DNA from: Tabrizicola fusiformis
Lineage (GTDB): Bacteria > Pseudomonadota > Alphaproteobacteria > Rhodobacterales > Rhodobacteraceae
Direction of reading: 5' to 3'
DNA: 64,000 nt
Assembly (NCBI RefSeq): GCF_013328815.1
Contig: NZ_JABUHN010000002.1
Coordinates: forward strand, 248,001 to 312,000
This document shows positions 15,407 through 24,112 of the stretch, piece by piece. The translations under genes and the position numbers were made by a program. The stretch's first letter is position 1, and each line of letters opens with the position of its first letter. The notes beneath the pieces are model-generated. The model was given only the letters and a program-made list of their open reading frames with translations. It made no database searches and was not told where the DNA came from.

Positions 15407-17173
15407 ATGCAGGACGTGAACGATCCGACCCAAAGCGGCGATTCCGCCCCCGCCGCCGTTTCCTGGCGGATGCGTCTGGCTGTGGGCCTGCTGCTGGTCG
15501 TGGCGGCGGGCACGGTTCTGACCACCAACCGCTGGCTGTCCGAGCGGTTTACCGAAACCACGCGCAACCGGGCCGAGCTGCGGCTGGCCTTGTATTCCGG
15601 TAACGTTATCAGCGAGTTGCAGCGCACCTCGGTTGTGCCCTTGCTGTTGACGGATGATCCCGCGATCCGCGATGCGCTGGTGCGCGACAGCTTTCCCGAC
15701 ACCACCCTGCGCCTGATGCAGGTGCAGGAGGAAATCGGCGTCGCCTCGATCATGCTCTTGGACAAGGACGGGCGCACTGTGGGGGCGACGGACCGCAACC
15801 TTCTGGGCACTTCGCACCGCGACCGCAGCTATTTCTTCGAGGCGCAGCGCAGCCGCGACACGGTCTTTGCCGCCGCTCCGCGCGAAGGGGGCGGGTTCGA
15901 CTTTACCTATTCGCGCGGCATCACCGCCGAGGGGCGGGTGCTGGGTGTGATCGTGGTCGGCGTGGACCTGATGAAGCATGAACGCGCCTGGGCGGGCCTG
16001 CAGGACGAGGTGGTGGTGGCCGACAGCGAGGGCACCGTCCTTTTGGCGACCGAGCCGGTCTGGCGCGGCAAGTCGGTGGAACAGGCGCTGATCTCGCCCG
16101 AGGCGCCTTCGGCCTTTGGCCGGGCGCTGAAAGGGGCGGCGGATTGGGCGCAGAACCCGCCCGATGCCTATGTCTCGGGCGAGGCGGTGCTGCGGACCGA
16201 GGCGCGGGTGCCGTTCCGCGGCTGGAAGATGATCACCTTTACTGAATATGATTCGGTGCGCGAACGGGTGAACGGCGTGATCGCGCTGGAGATCATGGGC
16301 TTTGCCATTCTGGCGGCGCTGACATTCTACATGCTGTCGCGGCGGGCCTGGTCGCAATCGCAAAGCTTCCGGCGCGAGTCGGCGGAGTTGCGTCTGCTGA
16401 ATGCCCGGCTCAGCCGCGAAATCGCCGAGCGCGAGAAGGTGCAGAAGAACCTTGAGGTTGCCGAACTGACCCTTGCACAATCGTCCAAGCTGGCCGCGCT
16501 GGGGGAAATGTCAGCGGCGGTCAGCCATGAGCTGAACCAGCCATTGGCGGCGATGAAGACCTATCTGGCGGGCGCGAGGCTGTTGTTGCAGCGCAAGCGG
16601 CCGGAAGAGGCGCTGTCGTCGTTCCAGCGCATTGACGATCTGATCGAGCGGATGGGCGCCATCACCCGGCAGCTCAAATCCTATGCCCGCAAGGGCGGCG
16701 AGGCGTTCGAGCCGGTGGATTTGCGCAACGCGCTGTCGTCCGCGCTGTCGATGATGGAGCCGCAGTTGAAGGCACGGGTGGTGCGTATCACCCGCACCCT
16801 GCCGCGCCAGCCCGTCATGGTGATGGCCGACCGCATCCGGCTGGAGCAGGTGATCATCAACCTCTTGCGCAATGCACTGGATGCGACCAAGGACGTAGCT
16901 GCGCCGCAGATCGACCTTCTGCTGTCGGCGGGTGAGCTTGCCACGCTGCGGGTGCGTGACAACGGCCATGGCATCAAGGAACTCGATAACATTTTCGAGC
17001 CTTTCTATACGACGAAAAAGCCCGGCGAGGGTGTCGGACTGGGGCTGGCGATTTCGTCCGGCATCGTGACCGATCTTGGCGGACGACTGACGGCCCATAA
17101 TGCCGAGGGCGGTGGGGCGGTTTTTGAAATGCAATTGCCGGTTCTCGGCAAGGAAGCGGAAGCAGCGGAGTAA
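15407..17173 (+). CDS. dctB: sensor histidine kinase, DctB type
   Basis: A 588-residue membrane kinase. One helix at residues 22-40 and a second near 295-312 enclose a periplasmic double-PDC sensor with the block SIMLLDKDGRTVGATDRNLLGTS-HRDRSYF typical of DctB. A coiled coil (about 330-355) leads to the H-box AVSHELNQPLAAM with His374. ATP-binding N, G1 and G2 boxes follow (NLLRNALDA, VRDNGHGI, GVGLGLAISSGIV). DctB proteins sense C4-dicarboxylates. No dct transporter gene is in the window, so the ligand is inferred from family only. The regulator gene follows after 3 bases. Confidence 0.85.
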   Translation: MQDVNDPTQSGDSAPAAVSWRMRLAVGLLLVVAAGTVLTTNRWLSERFTETTRNRAELRLALYSGNVISELQRTSVVPLLLTDDPAIRDALVRDSFPDTTLRLMQVQEEIGVASIMLLDKDGRTVGATDRNLLGTSHRDRSYFFEAQRSRDTVFAAAPREGGGFDFTYSRGITAEGRVLGVIVVGVDLMKHERAWAGLQDEVVVADSEGTVLLATEPVWRGKSVEQALISPEAPSAFGRALKGAADWAQNPPDAYVSGEAVLRTEARVPFRGWKMITFTEYDSVRERVNGVIALEIMGFAILAALTFYMLSRRAWSQSQSFRRESAELRLLNARLSREIAEREKVQKNLEVAELTLAQSSKLAALGEMSAAVSHELNQPLAAMKTYLAGARLLLQRKRPEEALSSFQRIDDLIERMGAITRQLKSYARKGGEAFEPVDLRNALSSALSMMEPQLKARVVRITRTLPRQPVMVMADRIRLEQVIINLLRNALDATKDVAAPQIDLLLSAGELATLRVRDNGHGIKELDNIFEPFYTTKKPGEGVGLGLAISSGIVTDLGGRLTAHNAEGGGAVFEMQLPVLGKEAEAAE

Positions 17174-17176
17174 CGC

Positions 17177-18505
17177 ATGGCACGAGCGATGAAAGTGGCG
17201 ATCGTGGATGACGAGGCCGACATGCGGGCCTCGATCAGCCAGTGGCTGGCGCTGTCGGGCTTTGACACCGAAACCTATTCCAGCGCCGAAGAGGCGCTGA
17301 AGGTGATCGGCCCGGAATGGCCCGGCGTGGTGGTCAGCGACATCAAGATGCCGGGAATGGATGGCATGGCTTTCCTGAAGCGGCTGATGGGGATGGATTC
17401 CGGCCTGCCGGTGATCCTGATCACCGGGCACGGCGACGTGCCGATGGCCGTCGAGGCGATGCGGATCGGCGCCTATGATTTCCTTGAAAAGCCCTTCAAC
17501 CCCGACCGGATGACCGAACTGGCCAAGCGCGCCACGCAGGCGCGGCGGCTGACGCTGGACAACCGGGCGCTGCGCCGGGAACTGGCCGATGGTTCGGTCC
17601 TGATGAAAAAGCTGATCGGCGGTTCCCCGGCGATGGAGCGGCTGCGCGAGGATATCCTTGATCTGGGGCAGGCGGACAGCCACGTCCTGATCGACGGCGA
17701 GACGGGAACCGGCAAGACGCTGGTGGCCCATGCGCTGCACGCAGTGGGGCCGCGGGCCTCGAAGAAATTCGTCACGGTGTCCTGCGCGGCATGGGGCGAG
17801 GATCAGCTTGCGGCCAAGCTCTTTGGCCCGTCCGAGGACGGCAACCTGCCGCTGATCGAAGAGGCGCGGGGGGGAACCCTGTGTCTGGAAGACATCGAAA
17901 GCCTGTCGCACCCGTTGCAGGCGCGGCTCTTGACGCTGATCAACGAACAGGGCACCCCACCGGAAACCCGGATCATCGCCATCTGCAACGAACACGCCCC
18001 CGACCGCACGCTGGAAGATGCGCTGCGGCCCGACCTGTTCTATCGGCTGGGCGCCATGACCATCATCTGCCCGCCGCTGCGGGCGCGGGGCGAGGATATC
18101 CTGACGCTGTTCGCCCGCGCTTCGGAGCAGTTTTCCGAGGAATATGGCTGCGACGCGCCGCAGGTGACGGCGCAGGAGGCCGCGCAACTCTTGCAGGCGC
18201 CCTGGCCGGGCAATGTGCGCCAGTTGGTGAATATCGCCGAGCGGGCGGTGTTGCAGAACCGGCGCGGCTCGGGCTCGATCGCCTCGCTTCTGATGGCCGA
18301 CAACGAAAACTCGGGGCCCGCGATGACGACCGAGGGCAAGCCGCTCAAGGAATATGTCGAAAGCTTCGAGAAGATGCTGATCGACAATACCATGCGCCGC
18401 CACAAGGGCAGCATCACCGCCGTCATGGACGAATTGTGCCTGCCGCGCCGGACGCTGAACGAGAAGATGGCGAAATACGGGTTGCAGCGGCAGGATTACG
18501 TCTGA
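17177..18505 (+). CDS. dctD: DctD-like response regulator lacking the GAFTGA loop
   Basis: A 442-residue regulator with a receiver domain (phospho-Asp55, Lys105), an AAA+ domain and a C-terminal Fis-type HTH (SITAVMDELCLPRRTLNEKM). Walker A GETGTGKT is at 174-181 and the arginine finger region LRPDLFYRLG is kept. Where sigma-54 activators have LFGHERGAFTGA, this protein reads LFGPSEDGNLPLIEEARGGTL: the GAFTGA contact loop is missing. Walker B reads LCLEDIE (Glu238-Asp239), the reverse of the usual Asp-Glu. It may therefore act without sigma-54, as reported for the NtrC of Rhodobacter capsulatus. Confidence 0.85.
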   Translation: MARAMKVAIVDDEADMRASISQWLALSGFDTETYSSAEEALKVIGPEWPGVVVSDIKMPGMDGMAFLKRLMGMDSGLPVILITGHGDVPMAVEAMRIGAYDFLEKPFNPDRMTELAKRATQARRLTLDNRALRRELADGSVLMKKLIGGSPAMERLREDILDLGQADSHVLIDGETGTGKTLVAHALHAVGPRASKKFVTVSCAAWGEDQLAAKLFGPSEDGNLPLIEEARGGTLCLEDIESLSHPLQARLLTLINEQGTPPETRIIAICNEHAPDRTLEDALRPDLFYRLGAMTIICPPLRARGEDILTLFARASEQFSEEYGCDAPQVTAQEAAQLLQAPWPGNVRQLVNIAERAVLQNRRGSGSIASLLMADNENSGPAMTTEGKPLKEYVESFEKMLIDNTMRRHKGSITAVMDELCLPRRTLNEKMAKYGLQRQDYV

Positions 18506-18523
18506 CTGGGCGCCTTGGCGGGC

Positions 18524-18549
18524 GGTGCGTGCAAGCACGCACCCTACCG
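18524..18549 (-). repeat. single GTAG-type REP hairpin
   Basis: A perfect hairpin GGTGCGTGC-AA-GCACGCACC at 18524-18543, followed by CTAC. On the minus strand it reads GTAGGGTGCGTGC, matching the GTAG-plus-hairpin form of REP elements that are moved by RAYT transposases. It lies 18 bases after the dctD stop. A doublet with a different stem is at 60884-60950. Confidence 0.55.
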
Positions 18550-18944
18550 CGGGGCTGCCCCGACGAATCCCCATTGTCATTCGCCGGTTTTTGCCCATAG
18601 GGTCGTCTTGCGCGTGTCATGGACACGTCACGGAATTCTCCCCTTCCGCTCTGGCGCGTTACCCGCACCGAAAAGAAGGGGTCGGATCGGCCCGGCAACG
18701 GGCTGCTAGCTTGCCCGCAAGTCATTGACGAAACGGGCTTTTTCAGGTGGGCGGCGCAAGCCGCTCTGGTGAGACCCGCAATGGAGCGTGCGTTCAACAG
18801 GCTGACAGGCGAGGGGTGCCCACAGGGCACAGCCCGCCCGCAAGCCATGCGCGCCCTAGCCCGAACAAGACGCCTCAACCCGATTGCCCTTGACGCCGGA
18901 CCTGGGTCCGGCCCGGGGGCATCGACCGGGCGCAAGAGAAATAC
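18550..18944 (+). promoter_or_regulatory. rne upstream region with a leader hairpin
   Basis: About 395 bases without a credible gene. Close to the rne start, at 18895-18912, lies a perfect 8-bp hairpin GCCGGACC-TG-GGTCCGGC. RNase E genes in other bacteria have long leaders that the enzyme itself uses for autoregulation, so a long leader here would be expected. A TTGACG at 18725-18730 could be a -35 box but no good -10 follows. Nothing else was recognised. Confidence 0.35.
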
Positions 18945-21635
18945 ATGTCACGCAAAATGCTCATCGACGCCACCCATTCCGAGGAAACTCGGGTGGTCGT
19001 GGTGGACGGAAACAAGGTTGAAGAATTCGACTTTGAAACCGTAAACAAGCGCCAGCTTGCCGGAAACATCTATCTGGCCAAGGTGACGCGGGTCGAACCC
19101 TCGTTGCAGGCGGCCTTTGTGGATTATGGCGGAAACCGCCATGGCTTCTTGGCCTTTGCCGAAATCCACCCGGATTATTACCAGATCCCCGTGGCCGACC
19201 GCAAAGCCCTGCTGGAAGAAGAGCGCGCCTACAATCGCGCGCAAGAGGAAGAGGACAACCGCCGCCAGCGCGCCCGTCCGCCCCGCCCCGCGCCCAAGGC
19301 CGAAACCGCCGCAACCGGCGATGAGGTCAGCATCGGCGGCATGGATGTGGTCGATCTGGGCGAGGAAACCGGCGCCGATGCGCTGGTCGAGGCGGCGGCC
19401 CCCGCCGATCATGCCCATACCCACCACGTCGCTTCGGTCGATGCCGAAGACGGCGAGGCGCCCTATCGCTCGATCGACCATGCATCCGACACCGATGACG
19501 AGATCGAATCGATCGCCGAAGAGGATGTGGCCGAAGAAATCAGCGCCCCGCGCAAGCCGCGTCCGCGCCGCTACAAGATTCAGGAAGTGATCAAGGTCCG
19601 CCAGATCATGCTGGTGCAGGTGGTCAAGGAAGAGCGGGGCAACAAGGGCGCCGCACTGACCACCTATCTGTCGCTGGCCGGTCGGTATTGCGTGCTGATG
19701 CCCAACACGGCACGCGGCGGCGGCATCAGCCGCAAGATCACCAATGCGGTGGACCGCAAGAAGCTGAAGGAAATCGCGCAAGAGATCGAGGTGCCCGATG
19801 GCGCCGGTCTGATCATCCGCACCGCTGGCGCCAAGCGCACCAAGCCCGAGATCAAGCGAGACTGCGAATATCTCATGCGGCTCTGGGAAGAGATCCGCGA
19901 GCTGACCCTGCGCTCCATCGCGCCGGCCCAGATCTATGAGGAAGGCAACCTGATCAAGCGCACGATCCGCGACCTTTACTCGAAAGAGATCGAGGAAGTG
20001 CTGGTCGAGGGCGAGGCGGGTTACCGCACCGCCAAGGACTTCATGCGGATGATCCTGCCGGCCAATGCCCGCGATGTGAAACGCTATGACGAACAGATGC
20101 CGCTTTTCGCCCGCTATCAGGTGGAAAGCTATCTGGGCGGCATGTTCAACCCGGTGGTGCAACTGAAATCCGGCGGTTACATCGTCATCGGCATCACCGA
20201 GGCTTTGGTTGCCATCGACGTGAACTCGGGGCGCGCCACGAAAGAGGGGTCGATCGAGGAAACCGCGCTCAAGACCAACCTTGAAGCCGCCGAAGAGGTC
20301 GCCCGCCAGTTGCGCCTGCGCGATCTGGCCGGTCTGATCGTGATCGACTTCATCGACATGGAAGAGCGGCGCAACAACGCCGCCGTCGAAAAGCGCCTCA
20401 AGGACAAGCTGAAGACCGACCGCGCGCGGATTCAGGTTGGCCGCATCTCGGGCTTTGGCCTGATGGAGATGAGCCGCCAGCGCCTGCGCCCGGGGATGCT
20501 GGAAAGCACCACCCAGCCTTGCCCGCATTGCCATGGCACCGGGCTGATCCGCTCGGACGACAGCATGGCGTTGCAGGTGCTGCGCGCGCTGGAAGAAGAG
20601 GGCACGCGCAAACGGTCGAAGGAAGTGCTGCTCAAGGCGCCGGTCGGCATCGTGAACTTCCTGATCAACAACAAGCGCGAGCATATCGCGCTGATCGAGG
20701 CCCGCTATGGCATGTCGGTACGGATCGAGGCCGATCCCTCGCTGATCAGCCCCGATTATGCGATTGAAAAGTTCAAGACCGCCACCCGCGTCGTGCCCGA
20801 ACCGGGCGCGGTGATTTCCGGCAATGCCAGCCTGATGGGCGCGCCGGTGGCCGAAGAGGATGAAGCCGACGATCTGGTCGAAGAAGAGATCGCCGAAGAG
20901 GCCGAGGACGAGGCGGTTGAAACCGCCGAAGCTCCGGCCGCTGCCGAAGCGGCCGCTGGCGGCACCAAGAAGCGCCGCCGTCGGCGTCGTCGGCGGAAAC
21001 CGGGCGCTCCGGGGCAGACGGATGCCGCGGGCAGCGAAGGCGATGACGACGGCGAAGAGGATGACGGCGAAGATGGCGATGCCGCCGAAGCTGTCGTCGA
21101 GGTGGTTGAGGTCGTGGCCGAGGTTGCGGTTGTTGCCGAAGCCGAAGCCGTGGCTGCGCCGGTTGCTGAAGTTGTCGTCGCTGACGTGGCTGCTCCTGCT
21201 GCCGAAGCCGTGGCCGAAGGGGCTGAAACCGCACCCAAGCGCACCGTGACCCGCACCCGCCGCGCCGCTGCCCCCAAGGTGGCTGCTGCCGAGGCGGAAC
21301 CGGCCGCGCCGAAGACCACCCGCAGCCGCGCTCCGGCCAAGCCCAAGGCCGCCCCGGTCGAGGCGCCCGTCGAAGCTGCCGATGCGGCAGTCAAGCCGAA
21401 AACCACCCGCAGCCGCAAACCGGCGGCCCCCAAGGCCGCACCGGAAGCCGCAGCCGAAACCCCGGCCGAAGCCGCCGCGCCGGTTGCGGAGCCGGCTGCA
21501 GAACTTCCGGCGCTGCAACCCGATCCCGGTCTGGCCACCGTGGCCGCCGAAGGTCCGGTTCCCGATCCGCAAGAGGCGGCGGCGCCCGAACCTGCGGGCG
21601 ACAAGCCCCGGCGCAAGGGCTGGTGGTCGCGCTGA
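18945..21635 (+). CDS. rne: ribonuclease E
   Basis: An 896-residue endonuclease that starts RNA decay and rRNA processing at the membrane or in a degradosome. The S1 domain is split by an acidic, Ala-rich insertion (about residues 105-205). The catalytic pair is Asp425 (AIDVNSGR) and Asp468 (IDFIDME), spaced 43 apart as in E. coli D303/D346. The Zn-link CPHC (526-529) holds the tetramer. From about residue 650 the protein is disordered: acidic, then a basic patch of eight arginines (RRRRRRRR, about 676), then Ala/Glu/Pro/Val repeats, ending GWWSR. The ATG follows an AAGAGA-type site. Confidence 0.96.
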   Translation: MSRKMLIDATHSEETRVVVVDGNKVEEFDFETVNKRQLAGNIYLAKVTRVEPSLQAAFVDYGGNRHGFLAFAEIHPDYYQIPVADRKALLEEERAYNRAQEEEDNRRQRARPPRPAPKAETAATGDEVSIGGMDVVDLGEETGADALVEAAAPADHAHTHHVASVDAEDGEAPYRSIDHASDTDDEIESIAEEDVAEEISAPRKPRPRRYKIQEVIKVRQIMLVQVVKEERGNKGAALTTYLSLAGRYCVLMPNTARGGGISRKITNAVDRKKLKEIAQEIEVPDGAGLIIRTAGAKRTKPEIKRDCEYLMRLWEEIRELTLRSIAPAQIYEEGNLIKRTIRDLYSKEIEEVLVEGEAGYRTAKDFMRMILPANARDVKRYDEQMPLFARYQVESYLGGMFNPVVQLKSGGYIVIGITEALVAIDVNSGRATKEGSIEETALKTNLEAAEEVARQLRLRDLAGLIVIDFIDMEERRNNAAVEKRLKDKLKTDRARIQVGRISGFGLMEMSRQRLRPGMLESTTQPCPHCHGTGLIRSDDSMALQVLRALEEEGTRKRSKEVLLKAPVGIVNFLINNKREHIALIEARYGMSVRIEADPSLISPDYAIEKFKTATRVVPEPGAVISGNASLMGAPVAEEDEADDLVEEEIAEEAEDEAVETAEAPAAAEAAAGGTKKRRRRRRRRKPGAPGQTDAAGSEGDDDGEEDDGEDGDAAEAVVEVVEVVAEVAVVAEAEAVAAPVAEVVVADVAAPAAEAVAEGAETAPKRTVTRTRRAAAPKVAAAEAEPAAPKTTRSRAPAKPKAAPVEAPVEAADAAVKPKTTRSRKPAAPKAAPEAAAETPAEAAAPVAEPAAELPALQPDPGLATVAAEGPVPDPQEAAAPEPAGDKPRRKGWWSR

Positions 21636-21644
21636 TCACAAGAG

Positions 21645-21670
21645 AGGGCGGCAGGTGATCCTGCCGCCCT
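21645..21670 (+). terminator. terminator shared by rne and the TusA-like gene
   Basis: An 11-bp perfect stem AGGGCGGCAGG against CCTGCCGCCCT with a TGAT loop, followed by TCGTCTTTC. It lies between the convergent gene ends of rne and the TusA-like gene. Confidence 0.75.
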
Positions 21671-21677
21671 TCGTCTT

Positions 21678-21923
21678 TCAGCCGCCGCGCCGGATCAGAT
21701 AGAGCCCAAGGCCCCCCTCCTGCCGCCCCTCCAGAAAGTCATGCCCCGCTTCGGCGCAGAAATGCGGCAGGTCCACTGCCGCCATGCCGTCAGTCGCCCG
21801 CACCCGCAGCACCGCACCCGGCGCCATCGCCATCAGCCGCTTGCGCGCCCGCAGCACGGGCAGCGGGCAAAGCAGCCCCTCGCAATCCAGCTCTTCATCC
21901 CATTCCATGGCCGGCTCTTTCAT
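21678..21923 (-). CDS. TusA-like sulfurtransferase/redox carrier
   Basis: An 81-residue protein of the TusA/SirA fold. It has LDCEGLLCPLPVLRARKRL, the CPxP motif with the likely persulfide-carrying Cys19. The family relays sulfur for tRNA thiolation, molybdenum cofactor or sulfur oxidation. No tus or dsr genes are near. A start at Met6 (21908) is possible. The upstream region carries a GGGATATTT element. A CcdA-type thiol transporter is encoded divergently at 22083, a pairing that fits thiol chemistry. Confidence 0.8.
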   Translation of the reverse strand: MKEPAMEWDEELDCEGLLCPLPVLRARKRLMAMAPGAVLRVRATDGMAAVDLPHFCAEAGHDFLEGRQEGGLGLYLIRRGG

Positions 21924-21930
21924 TCTGGCC

Positions 21931-21964
21931 TTTCATCTTGGCCCAAATATCCCCGCCGGAGGCT
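21931..21964 (-). repeat. intergenic GGGATATTT element, copy 3
   Basis: On the minus strand it reads GCCTCCGGCGGGGATATTTG and then GGCCAAGATGAAAGG, closely matching copy 2 (GGGATATTTTCGCCAAGATG). It ends only a few bases before the TusA-like start codon, so here it lies upstream of a gene rather than behind one. Confidence 0.55.
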
Positions 21965-22082
21965 CCTGCGCCAGCCCCCAATGCACCCCACGCAGGCGTG
22001 ACCGCCCGCCGCAGGCCAGAGGGGTGCCAAGGGGGTGACGCCGCGTGCCGCCCGCGCTACACCCTTGATCAAAGGAGCCCCC

Positions 22083-22823
22083 ATGTTCGGCATCGACCTT
22101 TTCGACGCGGCGCTGATCCCGGCCATGACGGTGGCCGCCCTTGCGGGTGTGCTATCGTTTCTCAGCCCCTGCGTGCTGCCCATCGTGCCGCCCTATCTGG
22201 CCTATATGTCGGGCATTTCGGTGGGCGAGATGAAACAGGGCCGGTCGCCCCTGCTGGCGGCGCTGTTCTTTGTTCTGGGGCTTTCGACGGTCTTTCTGCT
22301 CCTCGGGGCTGCCGCCTCGGCCTTTGGCGCGTTCTTCCTTGGCAATGCCGATCTGTTCTCGACTGCTGCCGGGATCGTCGTCATGGTCTTCGGGGCGCAT
22401 TTCCTGGGGGTGATCCGCATTCCGCTTCTGGACCGCGAAATGCGGATGGATGCGGGCCAACAGGGCGGCTCGGCCTTTGGCGCCTATGTGCTGGGGCTGG
22501 CCTTCGCCTTTGGCTGGACCCCCTGCATCGGGCCGCAACTGGGCGCCATCCTGTCGCTGGCGGCGCAAGAGGGCAGCGTGGGCCGCGGCATGGCGCTTTT
22601 GGCCGTCTACGCCGCCGGGCTGGGCCTGCCCTTCTTGTTGGTCGCGGCCTTCTTCGCGCGGCTCTCGCCTTTGGTGACTTTCCTCAAGCGTCACGCCCAA
22701 AGGATCGAACGGATCATGGGGCTGCTGTTGTGGACCATTGGCCTGCTGATGCTGACGGGGGGCTTTTCGGCCTTTTCCTTCTGGCTGCTGGATACCTTCC
22801 CGAGCTTAGCCGAACTGGGCTAG
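22083..22823 (+). CDS. ccdA: CcdA-type thiol-disulfide transporter (DsbD membrane domain)
   Basis: A 246-residue inner-membrane protein with six helices, the minimal form of the DsbD membrane domain. The two redox cysteines are Cys30 in LSFLSPCVLP and Cys148 in FGWTPCIGP. It carries electrons from cytoplasmic thioredoxin to periplasmic thiols, mainly for cytochrome c maturation. AAAGGAG precedes the ATG at 22083, deciding this start over an upstream frame. Confidence 0.93.
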   Translation: MFGIDLFDAALIPAMTVAALAGVLSFLSPCVLPIVPPYLAYMSGISVGEMKQGRSPLLAALFFVLGLSTVFLLLGAAASAFGAFFLGNADLFSTAAGIVVMVFGAHFLGVIRIPLLDREMRMDAGQQGGSAFGAYVLGLAFAFGWTPCIGPQLGAILSLAAQEGSVGRGMALLAVYAAGLGLPFLLVAAFFARLSPLVTFLKRHAQRIERIMGLLLWTIGLLMLTGGFSAFSFWLLDTFPSLAELG

Positions 22824-22879
22824 CCTGACCAAGATTCGCCCCATTCTGCCGCCAGAGTGGCGCCGGAAGGGAAGACCGG

Positions 22880-24112
22880 ATGAGGATGGACAGACCACAG
22901 GCAGACAGCGCGCGCTTGGCGGAAACCCGCGTCTTCCGGCGGCGGGTGTTCTATATTCCGGGCTATGATCCGTTCCACCCCCGCCGCTACCGCGAGCTTT
23001 ACCGCAAGGAGGGGCAGGCGCAGGCGCAGGTTTCCGGCTATGAACTGGGCTTGCGCCCGCGCCGGGGCAGCGGCCCCTATGGCTGGAGCGCCACCGCTAC
23101 CATGGACGGCGCCCGCGCCGAAGCCGAGGTTGAGGTGCTGGTCTGGGCCGATATCGTCAAAGGCTCGATGTCGGCGGGGATTGCCGCCACCTATCTGCAA
23201 CTGGTCCGCACCGCCTGGGCCTATATCGGGTCGGGCGCGCTGTTCCGGCTGATGCGGCTGCGCAAGGGGCCGATGATCGCGGCGCTTTACCCCATCGTCT
23301 TTCTTCTGGCGCAGCTTGCCGTGGCGCTTCTGGCGGGGTGGGGCATCGGGCGGCTGGCGGGGCTGATCCATCCTCTGGCGGGCTGGGCGGTGGGGCCGGC
23401 GCTGGTCTGGCTGGTGCTGCGTGGCTTTCGTCGCTGGGACAACAAGGTCTTTGCCTGGTATCTGATGCATGACTACGCCTATTCGGCGCAAGACGGCGGC
23501 GCCAACCCGCCCGAGCTTGAGGCGCGGATGGTCGCCTTTCGTCAGCAGATCGCGGTGGCGCTGGCCGAGGATGTCGATGAGGTTCTGGTGGTCGGTCATT
23601 CCTCGGGCGCGCATCTGGGGGTGTCGATTCTGGCCGACCTGATCCGCGCTGGCCTGCCCGAACGGCGCCCGGCGCTGGGCTTTCTGACGCTGGGGCAGGT
23701 GGTGCCGATGGTGTCCTTCCTGCCCAAGGCGCGGCGGCTGCGGGGTGATCTGGCCTATCTTTCGGCGCGTGATGAGCTGACATGGGTGGATGTGACCGCC
23801 CCCGGCGACGGCTGCGCCTTTGCGCTTTGCGACCCGGTGGCGGTGACCGGCGTGGCGCCCGAGGGCAAGCGTTGGCCGCTGGTGATTTCGGCGGCGTTTA
23901 CCCAGACACTCAGCCCCGCCCGGTGGAAAGAATTGCGCTGGCGGTTTTTCCGGCTGCATTTCCAGTATCTTTGCGCCTTCGACCGCCCGGGGGATTACGA
24001 TTACTTCCGCCTCACCGCCGGGCCGCAGACGCTGGCCGCGCGCTATGCTGGCAGGGCAGCGTCGAAAAGCCGGATCGAAACCCCGCTTTCGGGGTATAGA
24101 ACCACCGGATGA
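22880..24112 (+). CDS. membrane-associated alpha/beta hydrolase-like protein
   Basis: A 410-residue protein not assigned to a named family. It has a hydrophobic pair near residues 130-180 (two membrane helices), and a nucleophile elbow VVGHSSGAHLGVS near residue 239 that fits a serine hydrolase or lipase. A possible acid and His lie in DELTWVDVTAPGDGCAF and further on. Its last four bases overlap the start of the cytochrome P450 gene (ATGA), so the two are translated together and probably act on the same, likely lipid-like, compound. Confidence 0.6.
   Translation: MRMDRPQADSARLAETRVFRRRVFYIPGYDPFHPRRYRELYRKEGQAQAQVSGYELGLRPRRGSGPYGWSATATMDGARAEAEVEVLVWADIVKGSMSAGIAATYLQLVRTAWAYIGSGALFRLMRLRKGPMIAALYPIVFLLAQLAVALLAGWGIGRLAGLIHPLAGWAVGPALVWLVLRGFRRWDNKVFAWYLMHDYAYSAQDGGANPPELEARMVAFRQQIAVALAEDVDEVLVVGHSSGAHLGVSILADLIRAGLPERRPALGFLTLGQVVPMVSFLPKARRLRGDLAYLSARDELTWVDVTAPGDGCAFALCDPVAVTGVAPEGKRWPLVISAAFTQTLSPARWKELRWRFFRLHFQYLCAFDRPGDYDYFRLTAGPQTLAARYAGRAASKSRIETPLSGYRTTG

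Noticed and set aside
18948-21572. Open frame of 874 codons antisense to rne
   Set aside because: A reverse-strand shadow of rne, low in complexity and without a family match.
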